From: Emcibacter sp. SYSU 3D8
GTDB lineage: Bacteria > Pseudomonadota > Alphaproteobacteria > SMXS01
Length of the DNA: 64,000 nucleotides
Direction of reading: 5' to 3'
NCBI RefSeq assembly: GCF_039655875.1
Contig: NZ_JBBYXK010000002.1
Location: 372,001-436,000 of the forward strand
Shown here: in pieces, positions 1-8,235 of the stretch
Position numbering within the stretch: position 1 is the first letter of the stretch
Layout of the letters: every line of letters begins with the position of its first letter
The notes under the pieces: generated by a model
What the model saw: only the letters and a program-made list of their open reading frames with translations
What the model was told of the DNA's origin: nothing
Databases searched by the model: none
Made by a program: the position numbers and the translations under genes

Positions 1-413
1 AGCGGTTCGAGGCAGGCACTCCCAACATCGCCGGCACCATCGCTCTGGGCGCGGCCATCGACTACCTTGAGGGCTTCGACCGGCAGGCCCTGCTGGCGCA
101 TGAACAGGCGCTGCTGGAATACGCCACCGAGCGGTTGCAGGCGCTGAACACCATCACCATCTACGGCACCGCGAAGAACAAGGCGGCGGTGATCTCATTC
201 GCCATCCAGGGCGTGCATCCGCACGACGTGGGCACGATCCTGGATTTCGAAGGCATCGCGGTGCGCGCCGGGCATCACTGCGCCCAGCCGGTAATGGACC
301 GGTTCGGCGTGCCGGCGACGACCCGGGCGTCCTTCGGCATCTATAACGACTTCGATGACGTGGACGCACTGATCCACGGCATCGCCAAGGTTCAGGAGAT
401 ATTCGGCTCATGA
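1..413 (+). CDS. sufS: Cysteine desulfurase SufS, C-terminal part (5' truncated by window edge)
   Basis: Only about the last 136 residues are present, read in the frame beginning at base 3. SufS takes sulfur from L-cysteine with pyridoxal phosphate and passes it as a persulfide to the Fe-S scaffold in the cytoplasm. The fragment shows the RFEAGTPN motif of class V aminotransferase-fold desulfurases and the RAGHHCAQP loop, whose cysteine carries the persulfide. The stop codon overlaps the next start (ATGA), so it is translationally coupled to a SufU-like partner. The rest of the operon, probably sufBCD, should lie upstream, outside the window. Confidence 0.93.
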   Translation, partial: RFEAGTPNIAGTIALGAAIDYLEGFDRQALLAHEQALLEYATERLQALNTITIYGTAKNKAAVISFAIQGVHPHDVGTILDFEGIAVRAGHHCAQPVMDRFGVPATTRASFGIYNDFDDVDALIHGIAKVQEIFGS

Positions 414-865
414 ACGACCTGCGCGAGCTTTATCAGGAAGTGATCCTGGATCACGGCCGCAAGCCGCGGAATTTCGGCGCGCTGCCGGACGCGAACCGGG
501 AGGCGCATGGCCACAATCCGCTGTGCGGCGACAAGCTGGACGTGCACGTGAAGGTAAAGGACGGCATCGTCGAGGACGTGAAGTTCGAGGGCGCGGGCTG
601 CGCCATCTCGGTGGCCAGCGCCTCGTTGATGACCGAAGCGCTGAAGGGCATGACCGAGGTCGATGCCAGAAACCTGTTCGAGAAGTTCCACGCAATGATC
701 ACCGGTGACGAAGGCGTGACACCGGCACAGCTCGAGGATCTTGATAAACTGGCCGTGTTCTCCGGCGTGCGCGACTATCCCTTGCGGGTAAAATGCGCCA
801 CGCTGGGCTGGCACACGATGAACGCGGCCCTGGAAAATGTCGGCGAAACAGTGGTGACGGAATGA
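410..865 (+). CDS. sufU: SufU-like Fe-S assembly / sulfur-acceptor protein
   Basis: A 151-residue protein of the NifU-N/IscU fold. Three cysteines, near residues 39 (LCGD), 63 (GAGCAIS) and 128 (RVKCATLGW), together with the aspartate after the first, fit the family ligand set. The long insert between the second and third cysteines and the lack of the IscU LPPVK-type loop point to the SufU branch. In characterised systems SufU is a zinc-dependent sulfur acceptor that replaces SufE. It overlaps sufS by 4 nt and the following gene by 4 nt, so the genes are one operon. Assignment as SufU rather than IscU is inference from motifs and context. Confidence 0.85.
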   Translation: MNDLRELYQEVILDHGRKPRNFGALPDANREAHGHNPLCGDKLDVHVKVKDGIVEDVKFEGAGCAISVASASLMTEALKGMTEVDARNLFEKFHAMITGDEGVTPAQLEDLDKLAVFSGVRDYPLRVKCATLGWHTMNAALENVGETVVTE

Positions 866-1221
866 GCGAGACCTTTCTGAACGAGTTCCTCGACGGCCCG
901 GCAGAGGCCGCCCCGGACAATGCGCTTCGCGAACAGATCGTCGACAAGCTTAAGACGATCTATGATCCGGAGATTCCGGTTAACATTTACGAACTTGGTC
1001 TTATCTATGGACTGGACGTATCGGCCGAGAACGACATCAAGGTCACCATGACCCTGACGACGCCCATGTGCCCCGTCGCCGAATCCATGCCCGGCGAGGT
1101 GGAGAGCAAGGTGCGAGAGGTCGACGGCGTGAATGAGGTCGAGGTCGAGCTCGTATGGGAGCCTGCCTGGGACATGAGCAAGTTGTCCGAGGCGGCCAAG
1201 CTCGAACTGGGCATGTTGTAG
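862..1221 (+). CDS. sufT: SufT-like MIP18/DUF59 family Fe-S maturation factor
   Basis: A 119-residue protein with the DUF59/MIP18 signature: DPEIPVNIYELGLIY near residues 35-49 and a TPMCPVAESM segment with the conserved cysteine. Members help move Fe-S clusters onto client proteins and are common in SUF operons. The ATG at 862 overlaps the previous stop; a longer reading from 793 would run inside sufU and was rejected. The next gene, sufA, starts 10 nt after the stop behind an AGGAGG-like ribosome site formed by the stop-codon region (tag-gaggca). Confidence 0.9.
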   Translation: MSETFLNEFLDGPAEAAPDNALREQIVDKLKTIYDPEIPVNIYELGLIYGLDVSAENDIKVTMTLTTPMCPVAESMPGEVESKVREVDGVNEVEVELVWEPAWDMSKLSEAAKLELGML

Positions 1222-1231
1222 GAGGCAGACG

Positions 1232-1564
1232 ATGGCAGCAGGCATCATTACCCTGACCGACCGCGCGGTGGACCGCGTGAAGACGCTCATGGCCAAGCGC
1301 CCGGATGCGGCGGGCCTGCGCGTGTGGATCAAGGAAGCCGGCTGTTCGGGCCTGAGCTACAAGGTGGACTTCACCGACGAGGCCAAGCCCGGCGACGACG
1401 TGGTCGAAACCGATGGCGGTAAGGTCTACGTCGACCCCAAGGCGGTGATGTACATTCTGGGCTCGGAGATGGACTACCAGGAAGACAAGTTCTTCTCGGG
1501 CTTCCTGTTCATGAACCCCAACGAAAAAGGCCGCTGCGGCTGCGGCGAGAGCTTTACCGTCTGA
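1232..1564 (+). CDS. sufA: A-type Fe-S carrier SufA/IscA (HesB family)
   Basis: A 110-residue A-type carrier. The three conserved cysteines are present: one in EAGCSGLSY near residue 38 and two in GRCGCGESF at 102 and 104. A-type proteins accept clusters from the SufBCD scaffold and deliver them to apo-proteins. It is the last gene of the suf operon visible here; a REP-like inverted repeat begins 35 nt after its stop. Length and motifs are normal for the family. Confidence 0.93.
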   Translation: MAAGIITLTDRAVDRVKTLMAKRPDAAGLRVWIKEAGCSGLSYKVDFTDEAKPGDDVVETDGGKVYVDPKAVMYILGSEMDYQEDKFFSGFLFMNPNEKGRCGCGESFTV

Positions 1565-1598
1565 CGCAAGGTTCAGTTCGGCCTTCAATCCCCACTAT

Positions 1599-1747
1599 CG
1601 TCATCCCGCGCATGCGGGAGTCCAGTCGGGGCCGTCACGTGGCCCCTCAACCCGCTCGGTCACGAAGACTCCTCTTTCGTTGTAGAAGGCTGGCCGCAGT
1701 CAACCAGCCCTACGAAGAGCCGGGTTCCCGCGTGCGCGGGAATGACG
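1599..1747. repeat. REP-like inverted repeat pair / small mobile palindromic unit
   Basis: Two imperfect inverted copies bracket about 95 bp. The left copy at 1599-1625 reads cgtcatcccgcgcatgcggg and onward; the right copy at 1722-1747 is its reverse complement with a few changes and ends gcgggaatgacg. Each copy is itself a small stem (cccgc-gcggg). The GTCATTCCCGC...GCGGGAATCC style is that of REP/extragenic palindromes common in proteobacteria. The interior shows no convincing gene. It sits between sufA and lysE and could also act as a transcription barrier. Confidence 0.65.
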
Positions 1748-1773
1748 CCGATGGGGAACATTTGAGTAATCTC

Positions 1774-2370
1774 ATGTCCCTCGACGTTTTCCTCGCGCTT
1801 CTCCTGTTCGCCTTCGTGTCCTCGATCACGCCCGGCCCCAACAATTTGATGCTGCTGGCGTCCGGGGTGAATTTCGGTTTCGTGCGGACCATCCCGCACA
1901 TGCTGGGGATCGGCGTCGGCTTCCTCGTCCTGCTGCTGGCGGTCGGGTTCGGGCTCGGCGCGCTGCTGATGGCATACCCGCCGATCCACATTGCGTTGAA
2001 GCTGGCCGGCGGCGCCTACCTGCTGTACCTGGCCTGGAAGATCGCCATGGCACGAACCATGGGCAAGGCGGGCGCGACTGGCGCGAAACCCATGACCTTC
2101 CTGCAGGCCGCGGCGTTCCAGTGGGTCAACGTCAAGGCGTGGGTCATGGCAGTCACCGCCATGTCGCTCTACACCAGCGCCGAGCGGCCGATCCTGTCGG
2201 TGATCCTCGTCGCCGTGGCCTTCGCCCTGGTCAACCTCCCCAGCGTGTCGGCATGGGCCGGATTCGGCACCGCCATGCGCGGGTTCCTCGCCGATCCGGT
2301 GCGGCTGAAATGGTTCAACATCGCCATGGGCACGGCACTGGCGCTGAGCATCGCCCCGATGGTGCTCTGA
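1774..2370 (+). CDS. LysE-family amino-acid/metabolite exporter
   Basis: A 198-residue inner-membrane protein with about six hydrophobic segments. Near its N-terminus it has the family motif ITPGPNNLML. LysE/RhtB proteins export amino acids or their derivatives using the proton gradient; the substrate cannot be read from sequence. I chose the ATG at 1774 because upstream sequence in this frame falls inside the REP-like repeat and encodes an arginine-rich, unlikely leader. The gene converges with an SDR 17 nt downstream. Confidence 0.85.
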   Translation: MSLDVFLALLLFAFVSSITPGPNNLMLLASGVNFGFVRTIPHMLGIGVGFLVLLLAVGFGLGALLMAYPPIHIALKLAGGAYLLYLAWKIAMARTMGKAGATGAKPMTFLQAAAFQWVNVKAWVMAVTAMSLYTSAERPILSVILVAVAFALVNLPSVSAWAGFGTAMRGFLADPVRLKWFNIAMGTALALSIAPMVL

Positions 2371-2387
2371 GCGGCTGGACCGCGATC

Positions 2388-3209
2388 CTATCCCTGCATA
2401 CGCGCGCGGATCTTCGCCATCAGCGACCGCGCGTCGAATTCCTCGTCGCCCTCGTAGCGCGGCGCGTATTTGGCGTAGGCCGCGCTGATTTCCTCATAGC
2501 GGTCGGTGATGCGCTTCATGTTGTAGGCGTGGGAAACGACGTAGAACTCGCCCGCCTGCAACTGCGGGAAGGCGATGCCGGTATAGCGGTCGGTATCCAT
2601 GGTGAGACCCTTGCCGAACGGATCGGTCATCTCCGAGGAGACGAATCCCGGCACCACGAACGATACCTCGATGAAATCCGGCACCTCCTCGCGCATCGCA
2701 TCGGTCATGGCATGGAGCGCATGCTTCGACGCCTCGTAGGTGCCGGCCATGAAGACGAAATTGGCGAGGCTGTTCTCCGAGCCGACATTGTAGATGGCGG
2801 CCGGCGTGCCCTGTTCGATGAAGCGCTTGCCGAAGACGTGGCAGCAATACCAGACCCCGAAATAATTGGTCCGCATGATGCGTTCCACTTCTTCGGGATC
2901 GGTGCCGATGATCGGCACGGGCCGCTGGGCAACGCCCGCATTGTTCATGATGACGTCGGCGCGGCCCCAGCTTTGCCAGGCGAAATCGGCGAGCGCCTCG
3001 ACCTGGGAAAGCTCGGACACGTCGCACGCCGTGCCAACCGCCTGGTAGCCCATGTCCCTGAGCGCCGCGACCGCCTCATCGACCTTGTCCTTGCGGCGGC
3101 CCGCAATCACCAGCTTCGCGCCATCGCCGCCGAAGCGCTTGGCGAAAGAGAAACCAATTCCGGTTGCACCACCGGTAATGACGACGACCTTGTCCCGATA
3201 ACTTTTCAA
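2388..3209 (-). CDS. Short-chain dehydrogenase/reductase (SDR)
   Basis: A Rossmann-fold oxidoreductase of about 273 residues. It has the TGGATGIG nucleotide-binding motif near the N-terminus, NNAG mid-protein, and the catalytic YEASK pair (Tyr and Lys). The substrate is unknown. An ATG at 3251 would add 14 mostly polar and basic residues. I prefer the TTG at 3209 because a GGGAAAG-type ribosome site sits about 10 nt before it and SDRs usually begin a few residues before the glycine motif; this is a judgement. It appears to be monocistronic, convergent with the LysE-type gene. Confidence 0.85.
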   Translation of the reverse strand: MKSYRDKVVVITGGATGIGFSFAKRFGGDGAKLVIAGRRKDKVDEAVAALRDMGYQAVGTACDVSELSQVEALADFAWQSWGRADVIMNNAGVAQRPVPIIGTDPEEVERIMRTNYFGVWYCCHVFGKRFIEQGTPAAIYNVGSENSLANFVFMAGTYEASKHALHAMTDAMREEVPDFIEVSFVVPGFVSSEMTDPFGKGLTMDTDRYTGIAFPQLQAGEFYVVSHAYNMKRITDRYEEISAAYAKYAPRYEGDEEFDARSLMAKIRARMQG

Positions 3210-3322
3210 CGTGCTTATTCTTTCCCGTTTACATTTATAGTCGACATTCACACTGCATGAAGAACCACGGGTGAAACAAGCGGTTCTGGCGCATTACCTC
3301 GCAATTCTGCGCCGCGCCGGGA

Positions 3323-3895
3323 CTATCCCGCCAGCCGCCCTTTCTGCTTCTCGGCCATCTCGCGCACGCGTATCCATTGGCGCCGCTCCTCCTGGGCATC
3401 GTCCAGGGCGCGGTGATGGTGAGGGCGGCGTTCCTCCATCGAGGCCAGCACCATGATGGTCTCGACCGCCATGGGCAATTCCTCGCCCGGATCGCGCGGC
3501 GCGGTGGCGAGATCGATGCCCAGGGTCTCGGCGATGATCTCGGCCTGGGCCACCTCGGTATCGCGCAGGGTCAGTGCATTGCGCGGGAAGCCACCCGCCT
3601 CGAGCAGGTCGCCGAGCCACTTGCCGTCCCATGCCGGGGCGCTGGCGAACAGGTCATGGCCCGACAGGGTTTCCACCATTCGCCGCGCCACTGCACCGAC
3701 CGGCTCGCCCGACTTGTCCAGGGTGGTCCGGCTGATGCCGTGGGTTTCCTCGCCGGAGGCCGACCATGCGGTCCAGCCGGGCGCGGGCCGAATCAGGTGG
3801 CTTTCCTGCCGCTCGTCCTCGAACACCCAGGCCACCTCGACGGGATAGCTGTTCTGGGTCAACCCCGACGCTTCGAAATCCATGAACACGCGCAT
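3323..3895 (-). CDS. DEDD-type 3'-5' exonuclease
   Basis: A 190-residue RNase-T/DnaQ-fold nuclease. The N-terminal MDFEASGL carries the Asp-x-Glu of the first exonuclease motif, and HRALDDA near residue 167 carries the His and Asp of the last motif. An aspartate around LRDTEVAQ may serve as a further metal ligand. The family degrades or trims single-stranded nucleic acid with two metal ions. The open frame extends much further upstream, but that part lies in non-coding sequence, so the start is placed at 3895; an internal ATG at 3883 is an alternative. The exact substrate is unknown. Confidence 0.8.
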   Translation of the reverse strand: MRVFMDFEASGLTQNSYPVEVAWVFEDERQESHLIRPAPGWTAWSASGEETHGISRTTLDKSGEPVGAVARRMVETLSGHDLFASAPAWDGKWLGDLLEAGGFPRNALTLRDTEVAQAEIIAETLGIDLATAPRDPGEELPMAVETIMVLASMEERRPHHHRALDDAQEERRQWIRVREMAEKQKGRLAG

Positions 3896-3979
3896 CCAGC
3901 CCCGCTCCAGCAAACCGGAAAACGAAACGCTAACACAGGCTGGTTTCAGAATACCGCGCGCATCGCGAGCGCCCGGCGC

Positions 3980-3995
3980 AGGGCTGATCAGCCCT
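3980..3995. other. 16-bp perfect palindrome across a stop codon
   Basis: The sequence agggctgatcagccct is a perfect self-complement. It overlaps the stop codon of the small membrane-protein gene that ends at 3988. It could form a short stem at the transcript end, but no T-run follows on either strand, so it may be chance. Confidence 0.35.
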
Positions 3996-4392
3996 TGTAC
4001 CAGCTGTTCGCGCGCTGGCCGAAAAGCATCACCAGTCCGGCCAGGACCAGAACGAGCTGACCGGCGGCCAGCGCGGCGAGTACAGAATATTTGGCGAACA
4101 GCGCCAGGATCACAGGCCCGCCCAGCACCACGCCGGCCAGCAACCAGGCCGCGAGCAGAAACCGCGCCCAGCCCTGCCCGTTGGACACCAGCAACAGCAG
4201 CAGGATCAGCGCCCCATAGGCGATGCCCTGATGGAGCGGCGTGAATGTCTCGAGCAGGCCCGAGTGGAAGTGCGCGTATTCCAGGCCAAGCATAATCAGG
4301 CCCAGAAACAGGCCGGCGGCCAGAATATTGATCGCTGTCCTGACCGATTTCGGCTTGTACAATTTTACTGCGCTGCTCACGTGCCCCTCCAT
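3988..4392 (-). CDS. Small integral membrane protein, unknown function
   Basis: A 134-residue protein, mostly hydrophobic, with about four membrane spans (near 20-38, 56-72, 77-101 and 105-124) and a basic N-terminal segment. No family was recognised. The frame continues upstream to 4470, but the extension is unlike a leader, so I start at the ATG at 4392. It lies between the exonuclease gene and the patatin operon, on the same strand as both but separated by gaps of 92 and 164 nt, so co-transcription is not evident. Confidence 0.6.
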   Translation of the reverse strand: MEGHVSSAVKLYKPKSVRTAINILAAGLFLGLIMLGLEYAHFHSGLLETFTPLHQGIAYGALILLLLLVSNGQGWARFLLAAWLLAGVVLGGPVILALFAKYSVLAALAAGQLVLVLAGLVMLFGQRANSWYKG

Positions 4393-4556
4393 GATGCTTG
4401 CCCCAGGGATGGACCAGGCCGAGCAACCGAACCTGTCCACCACGCACCAGCACACCCCACGGGCCGGCACAGCGACATTGTGCCGGGTTCGCCCGCTTCC
4501 GGCAATGCGAGGTTTCGCTGCGGCGCACGTGGTTCGGTAGCCCCCGGATGCGCCCT

Positions 4557-7034
4557 TCAGGCCCGCCGCTGGTCCGCCTGGCCGGCCAGCGCCTCGACTT
4601 CCCGCTCCAGCTCGGCAATGAGTTCGGCGCTCTCTTTCAGGAAAGGCTTCTCCGCATCGAGAATGATGCGGAATGCCCGCCGCTTGAGCGCCAGCGAATC
4701 GATATCACCGCCAGCGCCGTCCACGCGGGCGGCGTCGACGACGATATCGATCAGCCGGTCGGCGCCGTGCAGGCGGCCCCAGATATAATCGTTCTCGCGG
4801 TGGGCGCGTTTGAAGAACGCACCGAAATTGCCCAGCTTTACGCCCTTCAGGAATTCCTCGGGTCCGCCGCTGCGGATGGTGGTGCAGTCCTGCGGGCTCA
4901 GCCGGGCGATCCTGATCTCGTTGTAATTGCCGGTCGGGTCCCACATGCCGGCCGAGAACGTCACCATGTCCCAGAACGAGAAGCCCAGATAATGAATCAG
5001 CAGGTCGCGGCGGATGGTGCCGGCAGTGCCCTCCGGCTCGATGCCCGACAGGATCTCATCGGAACGGCGGTTGAGGGATTCCAGATCGATATCGCGCGCA
5101 ATGCCGGTGACGATGGCGTCGATGGCGGCAAGATTGTCGCGCGCGAAGGCGGCGCCGCCCGAACCGTCGAATTTGGCGCGGGATAATATGGGGCCGAAGA
5201 CGTCGCGGGTCCGGCCCGCCGCCTCCAGGCTGACGGCGGCGGTGCCGTCACGCGAGCGCAACGCGTCGAGCACTTCGTAGAAGCGCCCCTTCAGGCTGTC
5301 CAGTCTGTGGCCGGTAAGGTCGGACATGCCTTCAGGGTCCAGCCGCCCATAAAGCGCATTGAGTTCCTGGATGACGAACCGGATCCGGCGGCTGCGGAAC
5401 TCCAGGTCAAAGGTTCGCAGCAATTTTACCCAGGCCGGCAGGCCGGGACCGTCCTCCGCCTGCGGCGCCGCGTCGCCCGCGGGCAGAACCCCGCGAGCGG
5501 CGGCCCATTCGTGCAGCGCGGCCTCGATGAATTCCGCCTGCACGGTGCCGCGCTCCTGGCCGCACAGCAGGCCGACGATCTTCGCCGCCTGATCGACGGC
5601 CTCCTGCAATTTGAGCCGCTGATAGCCCTTGTAGGCGAATCCGGCCTGTTTGGCGGCCTCGGCGCTGCACTGCGTCCGCCACTCGGCGATCTGTGCGTCG
5701 GTGAGCCGGCGGCGATCCAGTTTTCCCCGCGTCACCTTCTCGACGGCAGCGACGATGTCGGGCCGGGCCGCCTCGATGATGTGCCGGGTAGAGCGGGTGC
5801 GGCGGTTCAGCTCCTGCACCCAGTCCAGATCGTCTGCGATCGGCTCGTTGCGCGGAATGTCGGACAAGGCCGCCTTCAGGGTGCGCAGCACGCCAGGCGG
5901 CTTGCCGGTGGGCGGCGGCGGCTTGTTGGCCGGGCTGGGATTGATATAGACCAGCCGCCGGTCCACCCGGCGATAGGCCGGCTGGCGGCCGATGGCATCG
6001 ATGGCCGGCGCGAACGGCTTGTTGTTGAGCACGCTGCCATCGAGGAATGAGGTCTTCTCCGGATCCGTGCCGGCCTGGAAATAGGGCCGGAAATTGGCGC
6101 GCAGGAATTTCTCCTTGTTGGTCCAGGTCCGGCCGCGGCGATCGAGCACCCGGTCGACTTCGCCGAGCTGGGCCGGCGGGAACGCGGCCGGGAAGCTGGC
6201 GGTGGCGCGGGCGGCGAAGGCCAGCGCCGGAATGCAGGCCATGTCGAAATCGGTTTCCACCTGGCCATCGACCCAGCGGCGGTAGCGGAAATGCAGCCGG
6301 TGACGGTGCTCGCGTTCCTCGATCAGCGGCGGGTCATAGAGCGGGATAGACCGTTCATAGCCGAAGAAATCGGTAAGGGTGACGAACATGTCGAGCTTGA
6401 GACCGGTGGGCACCAGCGAGTCGATGGCGCTTCTCGGCGCCCCCATGGCCTCCATGGCGTTGATCAGGCTGTCGACCAGCCGCTCGCCGTCGAACGGCGG
6501 ACGAAGGCGGACGATCTGCATCATCCGGCGCAGCTTGCCTTCCACCTCGTCGTCCAGATCGATGTCGTCGAGCCGGTCGCCGGCGATCCAGCGCACCAGC
6601 GGCCAGAACAGCCGGTCGCTCCAGGCCGTCGTGCTGCCCTCGGAAATCAGCGACTCCACGTCGGCGCCGGTCAGCCACATGTCGCGCAGGTCGTCGAACG
6701 GCAGGTCGTGCGCCAGCGCACGGGCCAGCAGCACGCTGTTGATGCCGCCGGCGCTGGCGCCGGCGATGACATCGACGATGACCCGCAGATCGAGCCCCGC
6801 CCCGATCTCGCGCAACAGGTCGAAATAGACCGCCTCGGTATCGATGATCCGATCGGTACTCGGCGGCAGGTCGGCGAAGCTGCGCTCGCGCTTCAGGCCC
6901 GCATCGTGAACTGAATGATAGAGTTTCGACGCCCGCGCCAGCTTGAGGATTTCCTTGGCGATGCCGTGCATGTAGACGGCCAGCGAGATGCCGCCACTGC
7001 ACACGATCGCAAGACGCAACTCCTTTTCCTGCAT
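4557..7034 (-). CDS. Patatin-like phospholipase/acyl hydrolase with long C-terminal region
   Basis: An 825-residue protein. The patatin catalytic dyad is visible: oxyanion loop SGGISLA near residue 14, nucleophile Ser94 in GASAGG, and catalytic Asp332 in LDGSVLNN. About 450 further residues follow, resembling the DUF3376-type tail of large bacterial patatin-like proteins; that tail assignment is from memory of the family. Such enzymes cleave acyl chains from phospholipids or similar lipids. No signal peptide is seen, so it is likely cytoplasmic or peripheral. It is the last gene of an ABC-permease-HlyD operon, overlapping the adaptor gene by one base, which suggests lipid-related transport or remodelling. 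Confidence 0.85.
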   Translation of the reverse strand: MQEKELRLAIVCSGGISLAVYMHGIAKEILKLARASKLYHSVHDAGLKRERSFADLPPSTDRIIDTEAVYFDLLREIGAGLDLRVIVDVIAGASAGGINSVLLARALAHDLPFDDLRDMWLTGADVESLISEGSTTAWSDRLFWPLVRWIAGDRLDDIDLDDEVEGKLRRMMQIVRLRPPFDGERLVDSLINAMEAMGAPRSAIDSLVPTGLKLDMFVTLTDFFGYERSIPLYDPPLIEEREHRHRLHFRYRRWVDGQVETDFDMACIPALAFAARATASFPAAFPPAQLGEVDRVLDRRGRTWTNKEKFLRANFRPYFQAGTDPEKTSFLDGSVLNNKPFAPAIDAIGRQPAYRRVDRRLVYINPSPANKPPPPTGKPPGVLRTLKAALSDIPRNEPIADDLDWVQELNRRTRSTRHIIEAARPDIVAAVEKVTRGKLDRRRLTDAQIAEWRTQCSAEAAKQAGFAYKGYQRLKLQEAVDQAAKIVGLLCGQERGTVQAEFIEAALHEWAAARGVLPAGDAAPQAEDGPGLPAWVKLLRTFDLEFRSRRIRFVIQELNALYGRLDPEGMSDLTGHRLDSLKGRFYEVLDALRSRDGTAAVSLEAAGRTRDVFGPILSRAKFDGSGGAAFARDNLAAIDAIVTGIARDIDLESLNRRSDEILSGIEPEGTAGTIRRDLLIHYLGFSFWDMVTFSAGMWDPTGNYNEIRIARLSPQDCTTIRSGGPEEFLKGVKLGNFGAFFKRAHRENDYIWGRLHGADRLIDIVVDAARVDGAGGDIDSLALKRRAFRIILDAEKPFLKESAELIAELEREVEALAGQADQRRA

Positions 7035-8233
7035 CAGGCCCCGTCCACCGTGCGAACGCTAACCCGCCGGCCGTCGCTGACATCTTCACTCGGGTGGCTG
7101 ATCACCACATCCCCCTGCTTCAGCCCTTTTATCACCTGCGCTGCCTCGGTGTTGCGTACGCCGATCTGGACGCGGCGCAGCATGGCACGTCCGTCCTCGA
7201 CCCGGTAGACCGCCCAGTTGCCGCCACTGCGGAACAGGGCGCCCAGGGGCACGGTCAGAACATCGCTGGACGACCAGACGATGATGCGCGGCTCGACCCG
7301 GTATGCATCGCGCAACGAGTCCCAGCGCGCCGGCGGATCGGTTGGATCGATGATCACGTTGACCCGCTGTTCCTCGACCCCGAGTGCCGAAACCTTGGTA
7401 AATCCCGACGGTTCCACGCGGCGCACCGTGCCGTTCAGGTCGCCCGGCCCGCCCCAATTTTCGATGCGTGCGGGCTGGCCCGCCCGGACGCGCACGGCGT
7501 CCTGCGACAACAGATCGACGACGATCTCCAGATTGCGCGGATCGCCCAGCTCGAGAATCGGCGCGCCGACCGCCATGACCCGTTCGCTCTGTTGCATCAC
7601 CCGCAATACCTGGCCGGAGATCGGTGCGGCCATGCGCAGGCAGCAACCGGCATCGGCGACGCCCGCTTCGTCGGTCGGCACGATGAGTTCCGCCTGGGCA
7701 GCCGCCAGTTCGGCCGTGGCGGCCTGGTAAGCCGCCTCCGCTGCATCCAGTTCCGCACGCCGCCGGTCGCGGTCGCGCTGCGAGATGGCGGTTCCCGCGG
7801 TCAATGCCTTGGCCCTTTCCCATTCGAGTCGGGCCAGCGTCCTGTCGGCCTTCACGCGCGCGGTCACCGCCTTGGCCTGGTCAAGGCGCGCCCGTGACCG
7901 GGCCGCGCTGCGGCGGTCCAGGAAATCCGGCGCGCTCGGTTCGAAGATCGCCACCATGGTTTCGCCAGCGACAACCGGGTCCCCGGGATCGAGCGTCACG
8001 CGGCGCAATCGGCCGTTGACCGGCGCCGACACGGTAAAGATATCGCGAATCCTTGTCTTGCCCTCGGCAGTGACCGACACGTCCAGCCGCCCTCGCGTCA
8101 CTTCGCGGCCGTCGACGGCAAGCGGACTGGGCACGAATGCAAGGTAAAGCAGGACGGCGATGACAATGCCGCCGGCCGCCCACTTGCCCCAGCGGCCGAC
8201 GACTGACCGGATGTGCTTGTCGTTCATCGCCAT
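7034..8233 (-). CDS. HlyD/RND-type periplasmic adaptor (membrane fusion protein)
   Basis: A 399-residue protein with one N-terminal membrane span (about residues 13-32), a short beta segment, a coiled-coil rich in Ala/Arg/Glu around residues 115-185, and a beta-barrel/lipoyl-like region with PISGQVLRV. This is the layout of adaptors that link an inner-membrane ABC exporter to an outer-membrane channel. It starts 2 nt after the permease stop and touches the patatin gene. No TolC-type partner is in this operon; one lies at 21.3 kb but belongs to a copper module. Confidence 0.88.
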   Translation of the reverse strand: MAMNDKHIRSVVGRWGKWAAGGIVIAVLLYLAFVPSPLAVDGREVTRGRLDVSVTAEGKTRIRDIFTVSAPVNGRLRRVTLDPGDPVVAGETMVAIFEPSAPDFLDRRSAARSRARLDQAKAVTARVKADRTLARLEWERAKALTAGTAISQRDRDRRRAELDAAEAAYQAATAELAAAQAELIVPTDEAGVADAGCCLRMAAPISGQVLRVMQQSERVMAVGAPILELGDPRNLEIVVDLLSQDAVRVRAGQPARIENWGGPGDLNGTVRRVEPSGFTKVSALGVEEQRVNVIIDPTDPPARWDSLRDAYRVEPRIIVWSSSDVLTVPLGALFRSGGNWAVYRVEDGRAMLRRVQIGVRNTEAAQVIKGLKQGDVVISHPSEDVSDGRRVSVRTVDGA

Positions 8234-8235
8234 GA

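Noticed and set aside
2121-3260. 379-codon plus-strand open frame opposite the SDR gene
   Set aside because: It overlaps the SDR with intact motifs on the other strand and begins inside the LysE gene; no domain features.
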